A DNA stretch of 64,000 nt from assembly GCA_023151185.1 (NCBI GenBank), contig JAKLJL010000001.1:928306-992305 (forward strand). The letters run 5' to 3'. The notes under the pieces are model-generated. The model was not told the DNA's origin and did no database searches. It saw only the letters and a program-made list of their open reading frames with translations. Positions 28,749-38,900 of the stretch are shown here, one piece after another (within the stretch, counting starts at the first letter, position 1; each line of letters opens with the position of its first letter). The DNA comes from Bacteroidota bacterium (GTDB taxonomy: Bacteria > Bacteroidota > JABWAT01). A program made the position numbers and the translations under genes.

Positions 28749-28768
28749 TCTGAATTGAGGTAAGAGAA

Positions 28769-29644
28769 ATGGCTGAAATTACAGCAAAAGACGTTGCATC
28801 CCTCCGGGAAAAAACCGGGGCCGGGATGATGGACTGCAAAAAAGCACTGACCGAAGCAAATGGCGATATGGAAAAAGCCATTGAACTCCTCCGGAAGAAA
28901 GGTGCTGCCATCGCTGCAAAACGTGCCGACAGGGAAGCAAAGGAAGGAACGATCCTCTCCAGAGTTTCTGCTGACCATAAAAATGCAATTCTTGTCGAAG
29001 TTAACTGTGAAACCGACTTTGTGGCAAGAAATGATTCTTTTGGTGCATTTGCCGTTCAGGTTGCAAACTGGGCTCTTGAAATGAAACCCAAATCAGTTGC
29101 TGACCTGCTCGACTCCAAAGCTCCCTTTGCCGAAGGACGTTCTGTTGCCGATTTCGCAACAGAATTTTCCGGTAAAACCGGTGAGAAAATTGAAGTCCGC
29201 CGCGTGACCCACGTAACTGCCGGAAACGGTTTCGTGATTGATTATATTCACCCGGGTGCCCGCCTCGGTGTTCTGGTTGTTGTCGAGACTACTGAAACTA
29301 CCAACCCGAAGGTTATTGAACTGGCTAAGGATGTTGCGATGCAGGTTGCTGCCTCCTCTCCGCTGGTTCTTACCCGTGATAAGGTCAATACCGCCAAAAT
29401 CGAACAGGAACTGGATATTTACCGGACTCAGGCCCGTAACGAGAAAAAGCCTGAAGCCGTTATTGACCGGATTGCGACCGGAAAACTTGAGAAGTTTTAC
29501 GAGGATACCGTTCTTCTTGAACAAAAATTCGTAAAAGATCCTGCCAAGACGATCACAACCGTTATTGCGGAAGTGGCAAAGGAAATCGGGAAACCGGTTG
29601 CCGTTACCCACTTCGAACGGTTTCTGCTCGGCGAAAACAACTAA
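28769..29644 (+). CDS. tsf: Elongation factor Ts
   Basis: 291 residues. N-terminal UBA-like region with LREKTGAGMMDCKKAL, then VEVNCETDFVARND, the part that contacts EF-Tu. Nucleotide-exchange factor for EF-Tu. Starts 20 nt after rpsB and is followed by a clear terminator (29651-29681). Confidence 0.97.
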   Translation: MAEITAKDVASLREKTGAGMMDCKKALTEANGDMEKAIELLRKKGAAIAAKRADREAKEGTILSRVSADHKNAILVEVNCETDFVARNDSFGAFAVQVANWALEMKPKSVADLLDSKAPFAEGRSVADFATEFSGKTGEKIEVRRVTHVTAGNGFVIDYIHPGARLGVLVVVETTETTNPKVIELAKDVAMQVAASSPLVLTRDKVNTAKIEQELDIYRTQARNEKKPEAVIDRIATGKLEKFYEDTVLLEQKFVKDPAKTITTVIAEVAKEIGKPVAVTHFERFLLGENN

Positions 29645-29650
29645 AACTGA

Positions 29651-29681
29651 AAAGGCTTCCACTGAGGAAGCCTTTTTTTTT
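29651..29681 (+). terminator. Rho-independent terminator after tsf
   Basis: AAAGGCTTCC / GGAAGCCTTT (29651-29660 and 29666-29675), 10-bp perfect stem, 5-nt loop, run of Ts to 29681. pyrH begins only 15 nt further on. Confidence 0.9.
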
Positions 29682-29695
29682 ATCCGGGGTAACTG

Positions 29696-30418
29696 ATGTC
29701 TCAATTAAAATATAAACGGGTATTACTGAAACTATCCGGCGAAAGCCTGATGGGAAACCAATCGTTCGGAATCGATCCGGCCGTTCTGGAACATTTTGCG
29801 GATGAAGTCAGGGCTGTCAAAGAAATGGGTGTTGAAATCGCGGTTGTAATTGGCGGCGGTAATATTTTCAGAGGAATGTCAGCAGCGGCAAAAGGGATGG
29901 ATCGGGTTCAGGCCGATTATATGGGAATGCTGGCGACAGTCATCAATTCAATGGCCCTTCAGGATGCACTTGAAAGAAAAGGTGTTTTTACCCGCCTGAT
30001 GACAGCAATCAAAATGGAGCAGATTGCAGAACCCTTTATCCGGCGCCGGGCCGTCAGGCACCTTGAAAAAGGACGGGTTGTCATATTTGGTGCCGGAACA
30101 GGAAACCCCTACTTTACTACCGATACGGCTGCTGTATTGCGGGCAGTCGAAATTGAAGCCGATGCCATTTTTAAAGGAACCCGTGTTGACGGAATCTACG
30201 ACTCTGATCCGGAAAGAAATCCGAACGCTGTCAAATTTCCTGAAATCAGCTATATTGATGTGATTCAGAAAAATCTGAGAGTTATGGACCTGACCGCAAT
30301 AACCTTATGCCAGGATAACTCTCTTCCGATTGTTGTTTTTAACATGAATGAGCCAGGAAATCTGAAACGGATTTTACATGGCGAAAATATTGGTTCTGTT
30401 GTAACTTTGCAGAATTAA
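29696..30418 (+). CDS. pyrH: UMP kinase
   Basis: 240 residues, amino-acid-kinase fold. [12 protein letters not shown] at the N-terminus, [10 protein letters not shown], then [17 protein letters not shown] and ATKVDG-like [12 protein letters not shown]. Phosphorylates UMP to UDP. Begins 15 nt after the tsf terminator and lies 12 nt upstream of frr. How it is transcribed past the terminator is unclear. Confidence 0.97.
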   Translation: MSQLKYKRVLLKLSGESLMGNQSFGIDPAVLEHFADEVRAVKEMGVEIAVVIGGGNIFRGMSAAAKGMDRVQADYMGMLATVINSMALQDALERKGVFTRLMTAIKMEQIAEPFIRRRAVRHLEKGRVVIFGAGTGNPYFTTDTAAVLRAVEIEADAIFKGTRVDGIYDSDPERNPNAVKFPEISYIDVIQKNLRVMDLTAITLCQDNSLPIVVFNMNEPGNLKRILHGENIGSVVTLQN

Positions 30419-30430
30419 TCTGAGGTGTAT

Positions 30431-30991
30431 ATGTCATCAAAAGCGATTATCAAAGAAGCAGAAGATAAAATGACAAAAAGTATTCATGCTATGGAGCATG
30501 AATTCAATACGGTAAGAACCGGTCGGGCAAATGCCTCGCTGCTGGATACTGTAAAAGTCGATTACTACGGTTCCCCAATGCCGGTGAATCAGATTGCTAC
30601 CGTTGCTACTCCAGAGGCCCGGATGATAACGATTCAGCCCTGGGAAAAAAACATGATTCCTGCTATTGAACGGGCAATCAGAGAAGCCAACCTGGGTTTG
30701 AATCCGGCCAATGACGGTATGCTGATCCGCCTTCCCATTCCTCCACTAAACGAAGAACGGCGTAAGGAATTGGCAAAGGTGGTCCGGAAATATGGCGAGG
30801 ATACCAAAGTTGCAGTCCGGAATGTCCGGCGGGACGCCAATGAACATTTAAAACGTCTTGAAAAGGAAAAGCAGATTTCAGAAGATGATCTCAGGGCTGC
30901 CGAAACCGACGTTCAGAAGATAACCGATAAATTTATCAAGGATATTGACACTCACGTCGCTTCAAAAGAAAAAGAAATTTTCGAAGTTTAA
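30431..30991 (+). CDS. frr: Ribosome recycling factor
   Basis: 186 residues from the ATG at 30431 (GAGG five nt upstream); a GTG two codons earlier is in frame. Typical FNTVRTGRANASLLD, VDYYGSPMPVNQIA, RLPIPPLNEERRKEL and KVAVRNVRRDANE. Releases ribosomes after termination together with EF-G. Followed by a terminator (31006-31030). Confidence 0.97.
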   Translation: MSSKAIIKEAEDKMTKSIHAMEHEFNTVRTGRANASLLDTVKVDYYGSPMPVNQIATVATPEARMITIQPWEKNMIPAIERAIREANLGLNPANDGMLIRLPIPPLNEERRKELAKVVRKYGEDTKVAVRNVRRDANEHLKRLEKEKQISEDDLRAAETDVQKITDKFIKDIDTHVASKEKEIFEV

Positions 30992-31005
30992 TCCGAAAAG
31001 ACATC

Positions 31006-31030
31006 AGCCCGGTAACCCCGGGCTTTTTTT
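31006..31030 (+). terminator. Rho-independent terminator after frr
   Basis: AGCCCGG / CCGGGCT (31006-31012 and 31018-31024), 5-nt loop, seven Ts (31024-31030). The last T is directly followed by the ATG of the next gene. Confidence 0.8.
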
Positions 31031-31597
31031 ATGACAAAAAAGGACCTCAGAGCCTTCTTTCAAGCCAGGCGGCTCGCACTGGAACCCCAAACCTACTTCC
31101 GGTTTTCTTCATTGATTACAGAGCACCTTATTCGGGACTATTGTCTGCCGGGGAAAAAGGTCCACTTGTTTATTGGAAGCCAGAACAGAAGAGAGGTCAA
31201 TACATTACCGCTTCTGGTTCACCTTCTCAGACAAAACAAGGAAGTATGGGCACCGGTAATCACACCCGAAAAAAAAATGCTCCATGGCGAAATTAAGACA
31301 CCGGAAGATCTTGTTGAAGGACCTTTCGGACTTATCCAGCCACAAAATGGTATTGAAAAGATTCTGCCGGATGTTGTAATCGTGCCTGGACTTGCATTTA
31401 CAGATTCAGGAATCCGGTTGGGATGGGGGAAAGGATACTACGACAGCTTTCTGGCTCAATTACCCTCAACTGTCCAAAAGGTGGGAGTCTGTTTTCAGTT
31501 TCAGATTGCAGGTGAACTCCCTGCAGATTCCTGGGATATTCAGATGGACTTTCTTGTTACCGAAAAAGGAAGTATCAGGTGCAGAAAATCAGTTTAG
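31031..31597 (+). CDS. 5-formyltetrahydrofolate cyclo-ligase
   Basis: 188 residues. The family signature RLGWGKGYYDSFL (ATP/folate site) is present, as are VPGLAFTDSG and LVTEKG near the end. Converts 5-formyl-THF to 5,10-methenyl-THF. The ATG follows the T-tract of the frr terminator with no room for an SD, so initiation must use read-through mRNA or a leaderless message; an internal start is not obvious because the N-terminal KKDLRAFFQARRLAL is family-like. The 3' end overlaps the convergent porQ gene by 9 bases. Confidence 0.9.
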   Translation: MTKKDLRAFFQARRLALEPQTYFRFSSLITEHLIRDYCLPGKKVHLFIGSQNRREVNTLPLLVHLLRQNKEVWAPVITPEKKMLHGEIKTPEDLVEGPFGLIQPQNGIEKILPDVVIVPGLAFTDSGIRLGWGKGYYDSFLAQLPSTVQKVGVCFQFQIAGELPADSWDIQMDFLVTEKGSIRCRKSV

Positions 31598-32530
31598 GTA
31601 CTGCGAAATGTTCATTCCAAAATCTATCCGGTGAATTCCTTCTATGATTCCCATATTGGCGTAGGAGTAGGAGATCAGGTACGATCTGACTTTAAGGGAA
31701 GCACCAAAATTAAGTCCGGAGAGGTCAATCCCTCCCGACGTTTTAATTTCATTTCTGAATCCCAGATGGCTTGAAGCGAATAATACCAGATTCTGACTTG
31801 CTTTAAGTTTTCCGGAAAGAATCAGGTAATCAGTCAGATTTGAAGTGTCATTTGCAAGCCGGCTTACATCATCCAGTTCAACACCGAAGGAAACCGGCAT
31901 ATATTTGAGTGATTTAAACATCCCCAGATTAAATTTGGAAGGTAATTTTTCAGAAATCCGGTATCCGCTGAGCTGTTTCCCTGCGTTTTTAAGGGTCCCG
32001 GTAAACAGAAGGCCCTCTTCTTCCAGGTAAAAATGTGTCCCGACATCAAACGCAAGACCATAGCTTTGGTAAGAATCAATACTGGAATTAATCCATTTTA
32101 CGGACATCCCAAGAGGAATGAATTCAGCAACATCAACTGAAGAAGTAAACCCAAGTACAAGGTCATAAGCAGTAAAGGTTCCAGTTTTATTTCCCAGAAT
32201 GTCCGTCCCGGTAAAATCGCCATAATTATTATAGGTTGCAGTAAGTGCTGTTCTGCCAAAAAACGGGAAATCCTGAACAAAAAACGTTGATCCCATTTTA
32301 ATATCTGCCAGATATGAGGTGTAGGTCAGGCCAACATCGTTTGGCTGTGCACTTTTTACAAAGGACGGGTTTCCGGCAAAACCATCTGTTTCCTGAAAAA
32401 TCAGCCCGGTACTTCCTGACAAGGCTGCCTGTCTGGCAGTAACCGGAAGGTTCAGAAACTGCCAGGTTTCCTGCGAAACTGCTGCCGAACTGGAAAGAAC
32501 AGACAAAATAAGGAGTGAGAGCCGGATCAT
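31589..32530 (-). CDS. porQ: PorQ-like type IX secretion outer-membrane protein
   Basis: 313 residues, signal peptide about 1-19. The start of the mature protein, TWQFLNLPVTARQAALSGS, and LTYTSYLADIKMGS are characteristic of the PorV/PorQ barrel family; the C-terminus ends with a barrel-like strand (RIDFGMNISQYLN). In Porphyromonas PorQ pairs with PorZ, an attachment-complex part that moves A-LPS onto cargo. It has its own promoter (32559-32589) and is divergent from secA. No porZ is adjacent. Confidence 0.8.
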   Translation of the reverse strand: MIRLSLLILSVLSSSAAVSQETWQFLNLPVTARQAALSGSTGLIFQETDGFAGNPSFVKSAQPNDVGLTYTSYLADIKMGSTFFVQDFPFFGRTALTATYNNYGDFTGTDILGNKTGTFTAYDLVLGFTSSVDVAEFIPLGMSVKWINSSIDSYQSYGLAFDVGTHFYLEEEGLLFTGTLKNAGKQLSGYRISEKLPSKFNLGMFKSLKYMPVSFGVELDDVSRLANDTSNLTDYLILSGKLKASQNLVLFASSHLGFRNEIKTSGGIDLSGLNFGASLKVRSYLISYSYANMGIIEGIHRIDFGMNISQYLN

Positions 32531-32558
32531 AATTTTCCTGAGTTTAACCGTTTAGGTG

Positions 32559-32589
32559 CAAAATTACCCGAATAAGCTTGAATTAACAA
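32559..32589 (-). promoter_or_regulatory. Bacteroidota-type promoter for porQ
   Basis: On minus: TTG (32587-32589), 20 nt, TAATTTTG (32559-32566), a full consensus match 28 nt upstream of the porQ ATG. Confidence 0.6.
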
Positions 32590-32703
32590 GGGAAAACAAA
32601 ATCCACAAAGCTGGCACACATTTTGGAACAGCGTGAAAACCTCCCATAACATACTTTTTGTCAGGTTAGGGGGTATCCGGACGCTTCCGGATATGCCGGA
32701 AAA

Positions 32704-32734
32704 TTGTATTAAACCCTTATAAAAGTTATCTTTA
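32704..32734 (+). promoter_or_regulatory. Bacteroidota-type promoter for secA
   Basis: TTG (32704-32706), 20 nt, TATCTTTA (32727-32734); last base A instead of G. ATG of secA 28 nt downstream. Divergent from the porQ promoter. Confidence 0.55.
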
Positions 32735-32762
32735 ACGTCATTTTTTTACATCGGATCCTTCT

Positions 32763-35700
32763 ATGTTTAAATTACTAGCAAAAATATTTGGCTCTAAAAA
32801 CGACTCAGATCTAAAGAAACTCTGGCCTTTGGTTGATGAAATCAATGCCGAATACGGCCAGTTGCAATCCCTTACAGATGACGAATTAAAGAACCTGACT
32901 CAGGAATTCAGAAACCAAATACAGGAAGCTGCAGCCCAGTTAGAAGAACGGGTCAGTGAACTGAATGAAAAGCTGAGTCAGGATTTAACCATGGATGAGC
33001 GCCTGGACATTCAGGACGAACTTGAGCAGCTTGATAAGGATATCCATGCCGTCATTGAAGAACAACTGAATCTTCTTCTCCCAAGGGCCTTTGCAGTAGT
33101 TAAAGAGACCTGCCGCCGTCTGGTTGGGCATGAGTATGTAGTGAACGGAAATAAAATGCGCTGGGACATGGTCCCCTATGATGTTCAGTTAATTGGCGGT
33201 GCGGTAATCCATCAGGGAAAGATTTCTGAAATGGCTACCGGTGAAGGGAAAACACTGGTTTCTACCCTTCCAATTTATTTAAATGCGCTTTCCGGAAAAG
33301 GTGTCCATGTCGTGACGGTCAATGATTACCTCGCCCAGCGGGATAGTCAGTGGATGGGGCCGGTTTTTGAGTATCACGGAATATCTGTTGGCTGTATTCT
33401 GAATACAATGACCAGTGAACAGCGGGTCAGGGAATATGCAAAAGATGTTACTTACGGCACCAATAATGAATTTGGATTTGATTACCTGCGCGACAATATG
33501 GCTATTGATTCCCGTGACATGGTACACAGGGCCTTTAATTTCGCAATCATAGACGAAGTTGACTCCGTTCTGATCGATGAAGCCAGAACTCCGCTTATTA
33601 TTTCAGGTCCGGTTCCTCAAACTGACCAGAAGTTTGAAGAATTCAAGCCCCGGGTTGAATTGCTGTATAAAGCCCAAAGCTCACTGGTTGCAAAATTACT
33701 TTCAGAGGCTGAAAAAGCACTTCAGGAAGGAGATCAGAAAGCAGCGGGTATGGCCATGCTCAGAGCACACAGGGGAATGCCTAAAAATTCCCGCCTGATT
33801 AAAATGCTCAGCGAAGTCGGGAATAAAAAAATCATGCAGTCAACTGAAAATGAGTATCTGCGTGAAAATGCAAGATATATGCATGTTGTGGACGACGAAC
33901 TTTTCTTTTCAATCGAAGAAAAAAATCACTCTATTAACCTCACCGAAAAAGGACGGGAATTTCTTGCCAAACAGACAGGTGATGCTGACTTGTTCCTTCT
34001 GCCTGACATTGGAACTGAGATTGCAGAAATTGAAAACAATTCCTCTCTGACCCCGGATCAGCGATTGTCAAAAAAAGAAGAAATGCAATCCAGATATGCA
34101 GAAAGAAGTGACCGGATTCATACCGTCTCCCAACTCCTGAAAGCTTACACCCTGTATGAAATTGACAATGAGTATGTGATTCAGGACGGAAAAATTCTGA
34201 TTGTGGATGAATTTACCGGACGGATTTTGCCCGGAAGGCGGTATTCTGACGGACTCCATCAGGCAATTGAAGCCAAAGAGGGGGTAACGGTTGAACGGGA
34301 TACCCAAACCTTTGCCACAGTCACCATCCAGAATTACTTCAGGCTTTATAAAAAACTTGCCGGAATGACCGGTACTGCAGAAACAGAAGCCTCCGAATTC
34401 TTCGATATTTATAAACTTGATGTTGTTGTCATTCCCACCAACCGGCCTATTTCAAGAGAAGACCGGGAGGATCTCATTTACCGGACCCGGAAGGAAAAAT
34501 TCAACGCAATAATCAAAGAAATTTCGGATCTGCGCGAAGCAGGAAGGCCGGTTCTTGTGGGCACCACATCAGTCGAAATTTCTGAAATGCTCAGCAGGGC
34601 ACTGCGCACAAAGGGAATTCCCCATAACGTTCTGAATGCCAAACAGCATGCCAGAGAAGCTGATATTGTCGCAAATGCAGGCCAAAAAGGCGCAGTCACC
34701 ATTGCAACCAACATGGCAGGCCGCGGAACTGACATTAAACTCGGCGAAGGAGTAAAAGATCTTGGCGGCCTGATGATCATTGGTACCGAACGGCATGAAT
34801 CCAGGCGGATTGACCGGCAGCTTAGAGGCCGTTCAGGTCGCCAGGGCGACCCGGGGGCTTCCCAGTTTTACGCATCACTTGAAGATGATCTGATGCGTCT
34901 TTTCGGAAGTGACCGGATTGCCAGCATCATGGACCGGATGGGAATTGAAGAAGGTGAAGTCATCCAGCACTCCATGGTCACGAAGTCCATTGAACGGGCA
35001 CAGAAAAAGGTAGAAGAAAATAATTTTTCTATCAGAAAACGCCTGCTTGAATATGATGATGTTATGAATCAGCAGCGTGAAATCATTTATTCCCGCCGCC
35101 GTGAGGCTTTAAAAGACCAGCGGATGAAAGCCGAAATTCTCTCAATGGCAGAACAATATACCGAAAAGCTTGTTGATGAGTTTGCCGAAGAAGGCCACCT
35201 GGAAGAATTGACCGAATCCCTTTCCCGTAACCTGCTGATCAATATGAAAATCACTCCGCAGGAACTGGCTGATCTTGGACCGGCTGGAATTAAGGAGAAA
35301 GTGCATGAAGCCGTTCATCAGTTTTATGATGAAAAGGAACAAATGCTCACAACAGAAGTTATGAAACTTTTGGAAAAAGCAGTTGTGCTGCAGGTTATTG
35401 ACGAGAAATGGCGTGACCACCTCAGAGAACTGGATGACCTGAAAGAGGGAATCGGACTCCGGGCCTATGGACAGAAAGATCCGCTTATTGAATATAAACA
35501 TGAAGCGTATAACATGTTTACCCAACTGATGGATATGATTTCTGAGCAGATCGTGCAGCTTACCTTCAAGGCATTTCCGAACCAGCAGATGCTTGAAATG
35601 ACCCAGGAAAGAGCCCAATTGCAAAGAATCAAACGTCAGATGGTAACCAACCATGAAACGGCACAATCTCTTTCCGGGCAATCAAGAAGTGCGGTTCCTT

Positions 35701-35831
35701 CAGATCATCCCCAGGCAGAGCACAGTGCCAAAACCAAAGCCGCACCGGTTCAGGTCGAAAAAACCATCGGGCGGAATGATTCCTGTCCCTGCGGATCAGG
35801 AAAGAAGTACAAACATTGCCACGGGAAATAA
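32763..35831 (+). CDS. secA: Preprotein translocase ATPase SecA
   Basis: 1022 residues, within the longer range usual in FCB bacteria. Walker A region MATGEGKTLVST, DEVDSVLIDEARTPLIISG (Walker B), TNMAGRGTDIKLG and RQLRGRSGRQGDPG motifs of the DEAD motor, and a C-terminal zinc finger CPCGSGKKYKHCH. An insert of about 110 residues (around 285-395) separates the first motor half, as in other FCB SecA proteins. It drives Sec export, the first step for all signal-peptide proteins here including T9SS cargo. Confidence 0.97.
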   Translation: MFKLLAKIFGSKNDSDLKKLWPLVDEINAEYGQLQSLTDDELKNLTQEFRNQIQEAAAQLEERVSELNEKLSQDLTMDERLDIQDELEQLDKDIHAVIEEQLNLLLPRAFAVVKETCRRLVGHEYVVNGNKMRWDMVPYDVQLIGGAVIHQGKISEMATGEGKTLVSTLPIYLNALSGKGVHVVTVNDYLAQRDSQWMGPVFEYHGISVGCILNTMTSEQRVREYAKDVTYGTNNEFGFDYLRDNMAIDSRDMVHRAFNFAIIDEVDSVLIDEARTPLIISGPVPQTDQKFEEFKPRVELLYKAQSSLVAKLLSEAEKALQEGDQKAAGMAMLRAHRGMPKNSRLIKMLSEVGNKKIMQSTENEYLRENARYMHVVDDELFFSIEEKNHSINLTEKGREFLAKQTGDADLFLLPDIGTEIAEIENNSSLTPDQRLSKKEEMQSRYAERSDRIHTVSQLLKAYTLYEIDNEYVIQDGKILIVDEFTGRILPGRRYSDGLHQAIEAKEGVTVERDTQTFATVTIQNYFRLYKKLAGMTGTAETEASEFFDIYKLDVVVIPTNRPISREDREDLIYRTRKEKFNAIIKEISDLREAGRPVLVGTTSVEISEMLSRALRTKGIPHNVLNAKQHAREADIVANAGQKGAVTIATNMAGRGTDIKLGEGVKDLGGLMIIGTERHESRRIDRQLRGRSGRQGDPGASQFYASLEDDLMRLFGSDRIASIMDRMGIEEGEVIQHSMVTKSIERAQKKVEENNFSIRKRLLEYDDVMNQQREIIYSRRREALKDQRMKAEILSMAEQYTEKLVDEFAEEGHLEELTESLSRNLLINMKITPQELADLGPAGIKEKVHEAVHQFYDEKEQMLTTEVMKLLEKAVVLQVIDEKWRDHLRELDDLKEGIGLRAYGQKDPLIEYKHEAYNMFTQLMDMISEQIVQLTFKAFPNQQMLEMTQERAQLQRIKRQMVTNHETAQSLSGQSRSAVPSDHPQAEHSAKTKAAPVQVEKTIGRNDSCPCGSGKKYKHCHGK

Positions 35832-35891
35832 CCCCCCGGTTTTGTGCCTTTCCTCACCATCACCCACGTATTGACACCGTATTTTTGCCTT

Positions 35892-35928
35892 GTTCATTTG
35901 CAGGATCATCAGGATCTTGCAAATGAAC
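35892..35928. promoter_or_regulatory. Long hairpin between secA and porU
   Basis: GTTCATTTGCA (35892-35902) and TGCAAATGAAC (35918-35928) pair over 11 bp; the helix continues with a G-U pair and four more pairs to a 5-nt loop, 16 bp in all. Only TTATATTTC follows, not a clean T-tract. It ends 16 nt upstream of the porU ATG. It may be a weak secA terminator or a regulatory element for porU. Confidence 0.55.
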
Positions 35929-35944
35929 TTATATTTCAGGGCCT

Positions 35945-38900
35945 ATGCGTAAACTAATTTTTCTGGTTACTTTTCTTTGTATTTCCGAAGCAGGATTGAC
36001 CCAGGTTTTTTTTAAAACAGAACTTCGTAACGGGAAAATCATTGAGAGTTTCTCTGTAAGCGGATCGGGGCAGTCATCTGGCCCAGGTGTTTTTTTTGAT
36101 TCTGAATTTGGCATTCAGGCCTACAGTTTTATTCTTTCAAAAGATCCGGGTCAATTTTCAGTTATCAGGACTTCCGAATCCGGATTTACTTCCGCCCTGA
36201 CTGAAATCAATCTGGCTGATGACCTTATTGATGGTAATCCGGAATCCAATAAGGAAATAAAAAAGAAAACAGTCAGCCAGATTCCACTTTTCTCAGTTTC
36301 TCCAGTGATTTTGAAAGGGAAGAAATTTTTCCACTTAATTGTCCGTCCCTGGGTGGTAAAGTCTGATAAACTTGTTGGACTTGAAACAATTGAATTCTCT
36401 GCCTCCAACCCCGGTGCGGTTTTCTCGGGCCAAACACCTGAACAAATCAGGGCCCTGCCGTTGCCTGATGCACCAAAATTGCTGAAGGGAAATACCGCCG
36501 GTTCCTTTGATAAAACCGACGGAATTGTTTACCGCCTGCTGTTTAATAAAAGCGGACTTGGGCGAATTACCTGGGAAGATCTAAAGTCAGCCGACCCGGT
36601 TGCCCTTTTTAATAATGCCGAGACAGCCAGAATTAAAGTTTTCAGCAAAGGTGAGGAAATTCCGGTGCTTATTCAGGATGGCGGAGATGGCTTTTTCGGT
36701 GAGGGAGATGCCATTGAGTTTTTCTGCGACCAGAACAAAATTTCCTATTCAAATCCGAAACAGGATATCTATTTTGATCCCTTTACCGATTATAATGCTT
36801 ATTTCCTGGTATTTAAGTCTTCGGATCCTGGAAAAAACAGGCTTGGAATCCTGTCGGGGGAGCTAAAGGAAAGTATCGGACTTGGGGATGAAAGAAATCT
36901 TCTGGGGCGGTCCTTTCCTGCCAACCTTCATTTCGAGGAAAACAAACAGTTTGACCAGCTTTCAAAAGTAGATACTACCAAAACAATTGATTTCAGGGAC
37001 CATTGGTTCTGGGCATCTATTCCGCTGAATGAACAGAAATCTTTTCCGCTTACCGTCCCCGGCCAGGATCCCCTGGGTGGGAATTACCACATCAGACTTG
37101 CTTTTCATGGCCTTACCTACACAAAAAATAATGGATTTGAGTTTGAGCATAATCTTAAAGTGGATATAGGAAACGCCAGCAGAAGATATTCTCTGGGGAT
37201 TCCGGAGTCCGGTGCAGACAAATGGACTGGTCAGGAACTGAATATTGTTTCCTTTACCGTTCCCGGCCAAACCTTCTCATCCTATATGTCCGGGCAAAAT
37301 ACTGCCTTCAGTATTCAGAATTATGATCCTAAATATTCAACTTTATCTCCCGGCAGGCAATTTGCCCTTAACTGGATTGAGGTAGAATATTACCGGTTAT
37401 ATAAAGCTGAGGGAAATTATCTATCATTTTCCCTGCCTGAAAATGTGAGTCCTTCGACTTACCAGTTTGTTCTGGATAATTTTTCGGATCCCGGTATTGA
37501 GGTTTACAAAAAAGGAGTTGGGAAACTGACCAATTTCAGTGTCGAGTCTTATCTACCAAGCGGCAGTTTGCAAACAACGAAATTTTACCGGATCCTTTTC
37601 CAGGACTATGTGGTCAATCCGGCTTCAACTGAATATCTGGCATTAACACCGGAGCAAAAAATCAAACCAGGTTTTGTAGGAAGAGTATCTGCCTCTGTAT
37701 TGCTTGATTCTGCCAGACCGCTTCTTAGCAGTTCAGAACGTGACGAATCACTGATCATTATAGCTGCTGATAAATTCTGGAATTACCAGAATTATAATTC
37801 CAGTTACAATCCGGTTCGGAGTTTTGCTGAAAACCGGGAGTCAGATTTACAGGTTCGGGCACAGGAAGATCCCCGGTTAACCAACCGGCGTCATCAGGTT
37901 CTCATCACCTCTGTTTCTGATGTTTACGATGAATTTTCGTCCGGAAATAAGTCCCCCTATGCCATACGTGCCTTTCTTCAGTACGCCGTAAGCAACTGGG
38001 CAAGACCACCTCTTTATGTGCTGCTGGTCGGCGACGCCAGCCTGAACTATAAAACGGATAAAGATTTGATTCCGACAATGAATATTCAGACTGTTGAATA
38101 TGGAAGTGCTTCCGCAGATGCCTGGTATGCCATGCTCGACGGAAATGACATTATTCCCGATATAGCACTGGGTCGGTTGCCGGTTACCACCCCGGACGAA
38201 ATTTCGGCCTATCTTGAAAAAGTCAAAGGTTATCAGGCCGAAAATTCAGGAAGCGGCTGGAAAAACAATACGTTATATATTTCTGGATTCGAAGACACCT
38301 TTATTTCAGATAATGATACACTTAGAAGTCTTGCTTCAAAAAACTTTTTTAATGATGTTCTTCATATTAAGGAAAAAGGGGAAGGGGATCCCTTTTTCGG
38401 CGGTAAAAGCCAGTTGATTAACTACTTCAATGAAGGACAACTGCTGGTGAATTTTATGGGTCACGGGGGTGGCGGTATCTGGGCAGACCGGGGTTTGTTT
38501 GATATCCCCGATGCCGACCGGCTTGCACCTTCCAGCAAGCTTCCATTTATTTCAAGCCTGACTTGTTATACCGGTTCTTTTGCTGAATCCAAAACTTCAC
38601 TGATGGAGAAATTGGTTCTGGTCCCCCAAAAAGGTGCCATTGCCGGGTTGGGGTCCTCTGGTGTGGGCTGGAAAAAAAATAACCGGTATCTCGGCGAATC
38701 GATGTTCAGGTACCTTCTGAACAGCCAATACAAGCAATATTCAATTGCAGAACTGGTTGATATGGGTAAATTTTATTACCGGCTGCAATATAGTGATTAT
38801 GGAACCTACCCTTTCATGATCCCCAATTCACAAATTTACCAGTATAATTTCATCGGGGATCCCTCAATCAGGTTCAGATTCCCTGATGAACTCCTGAAAT

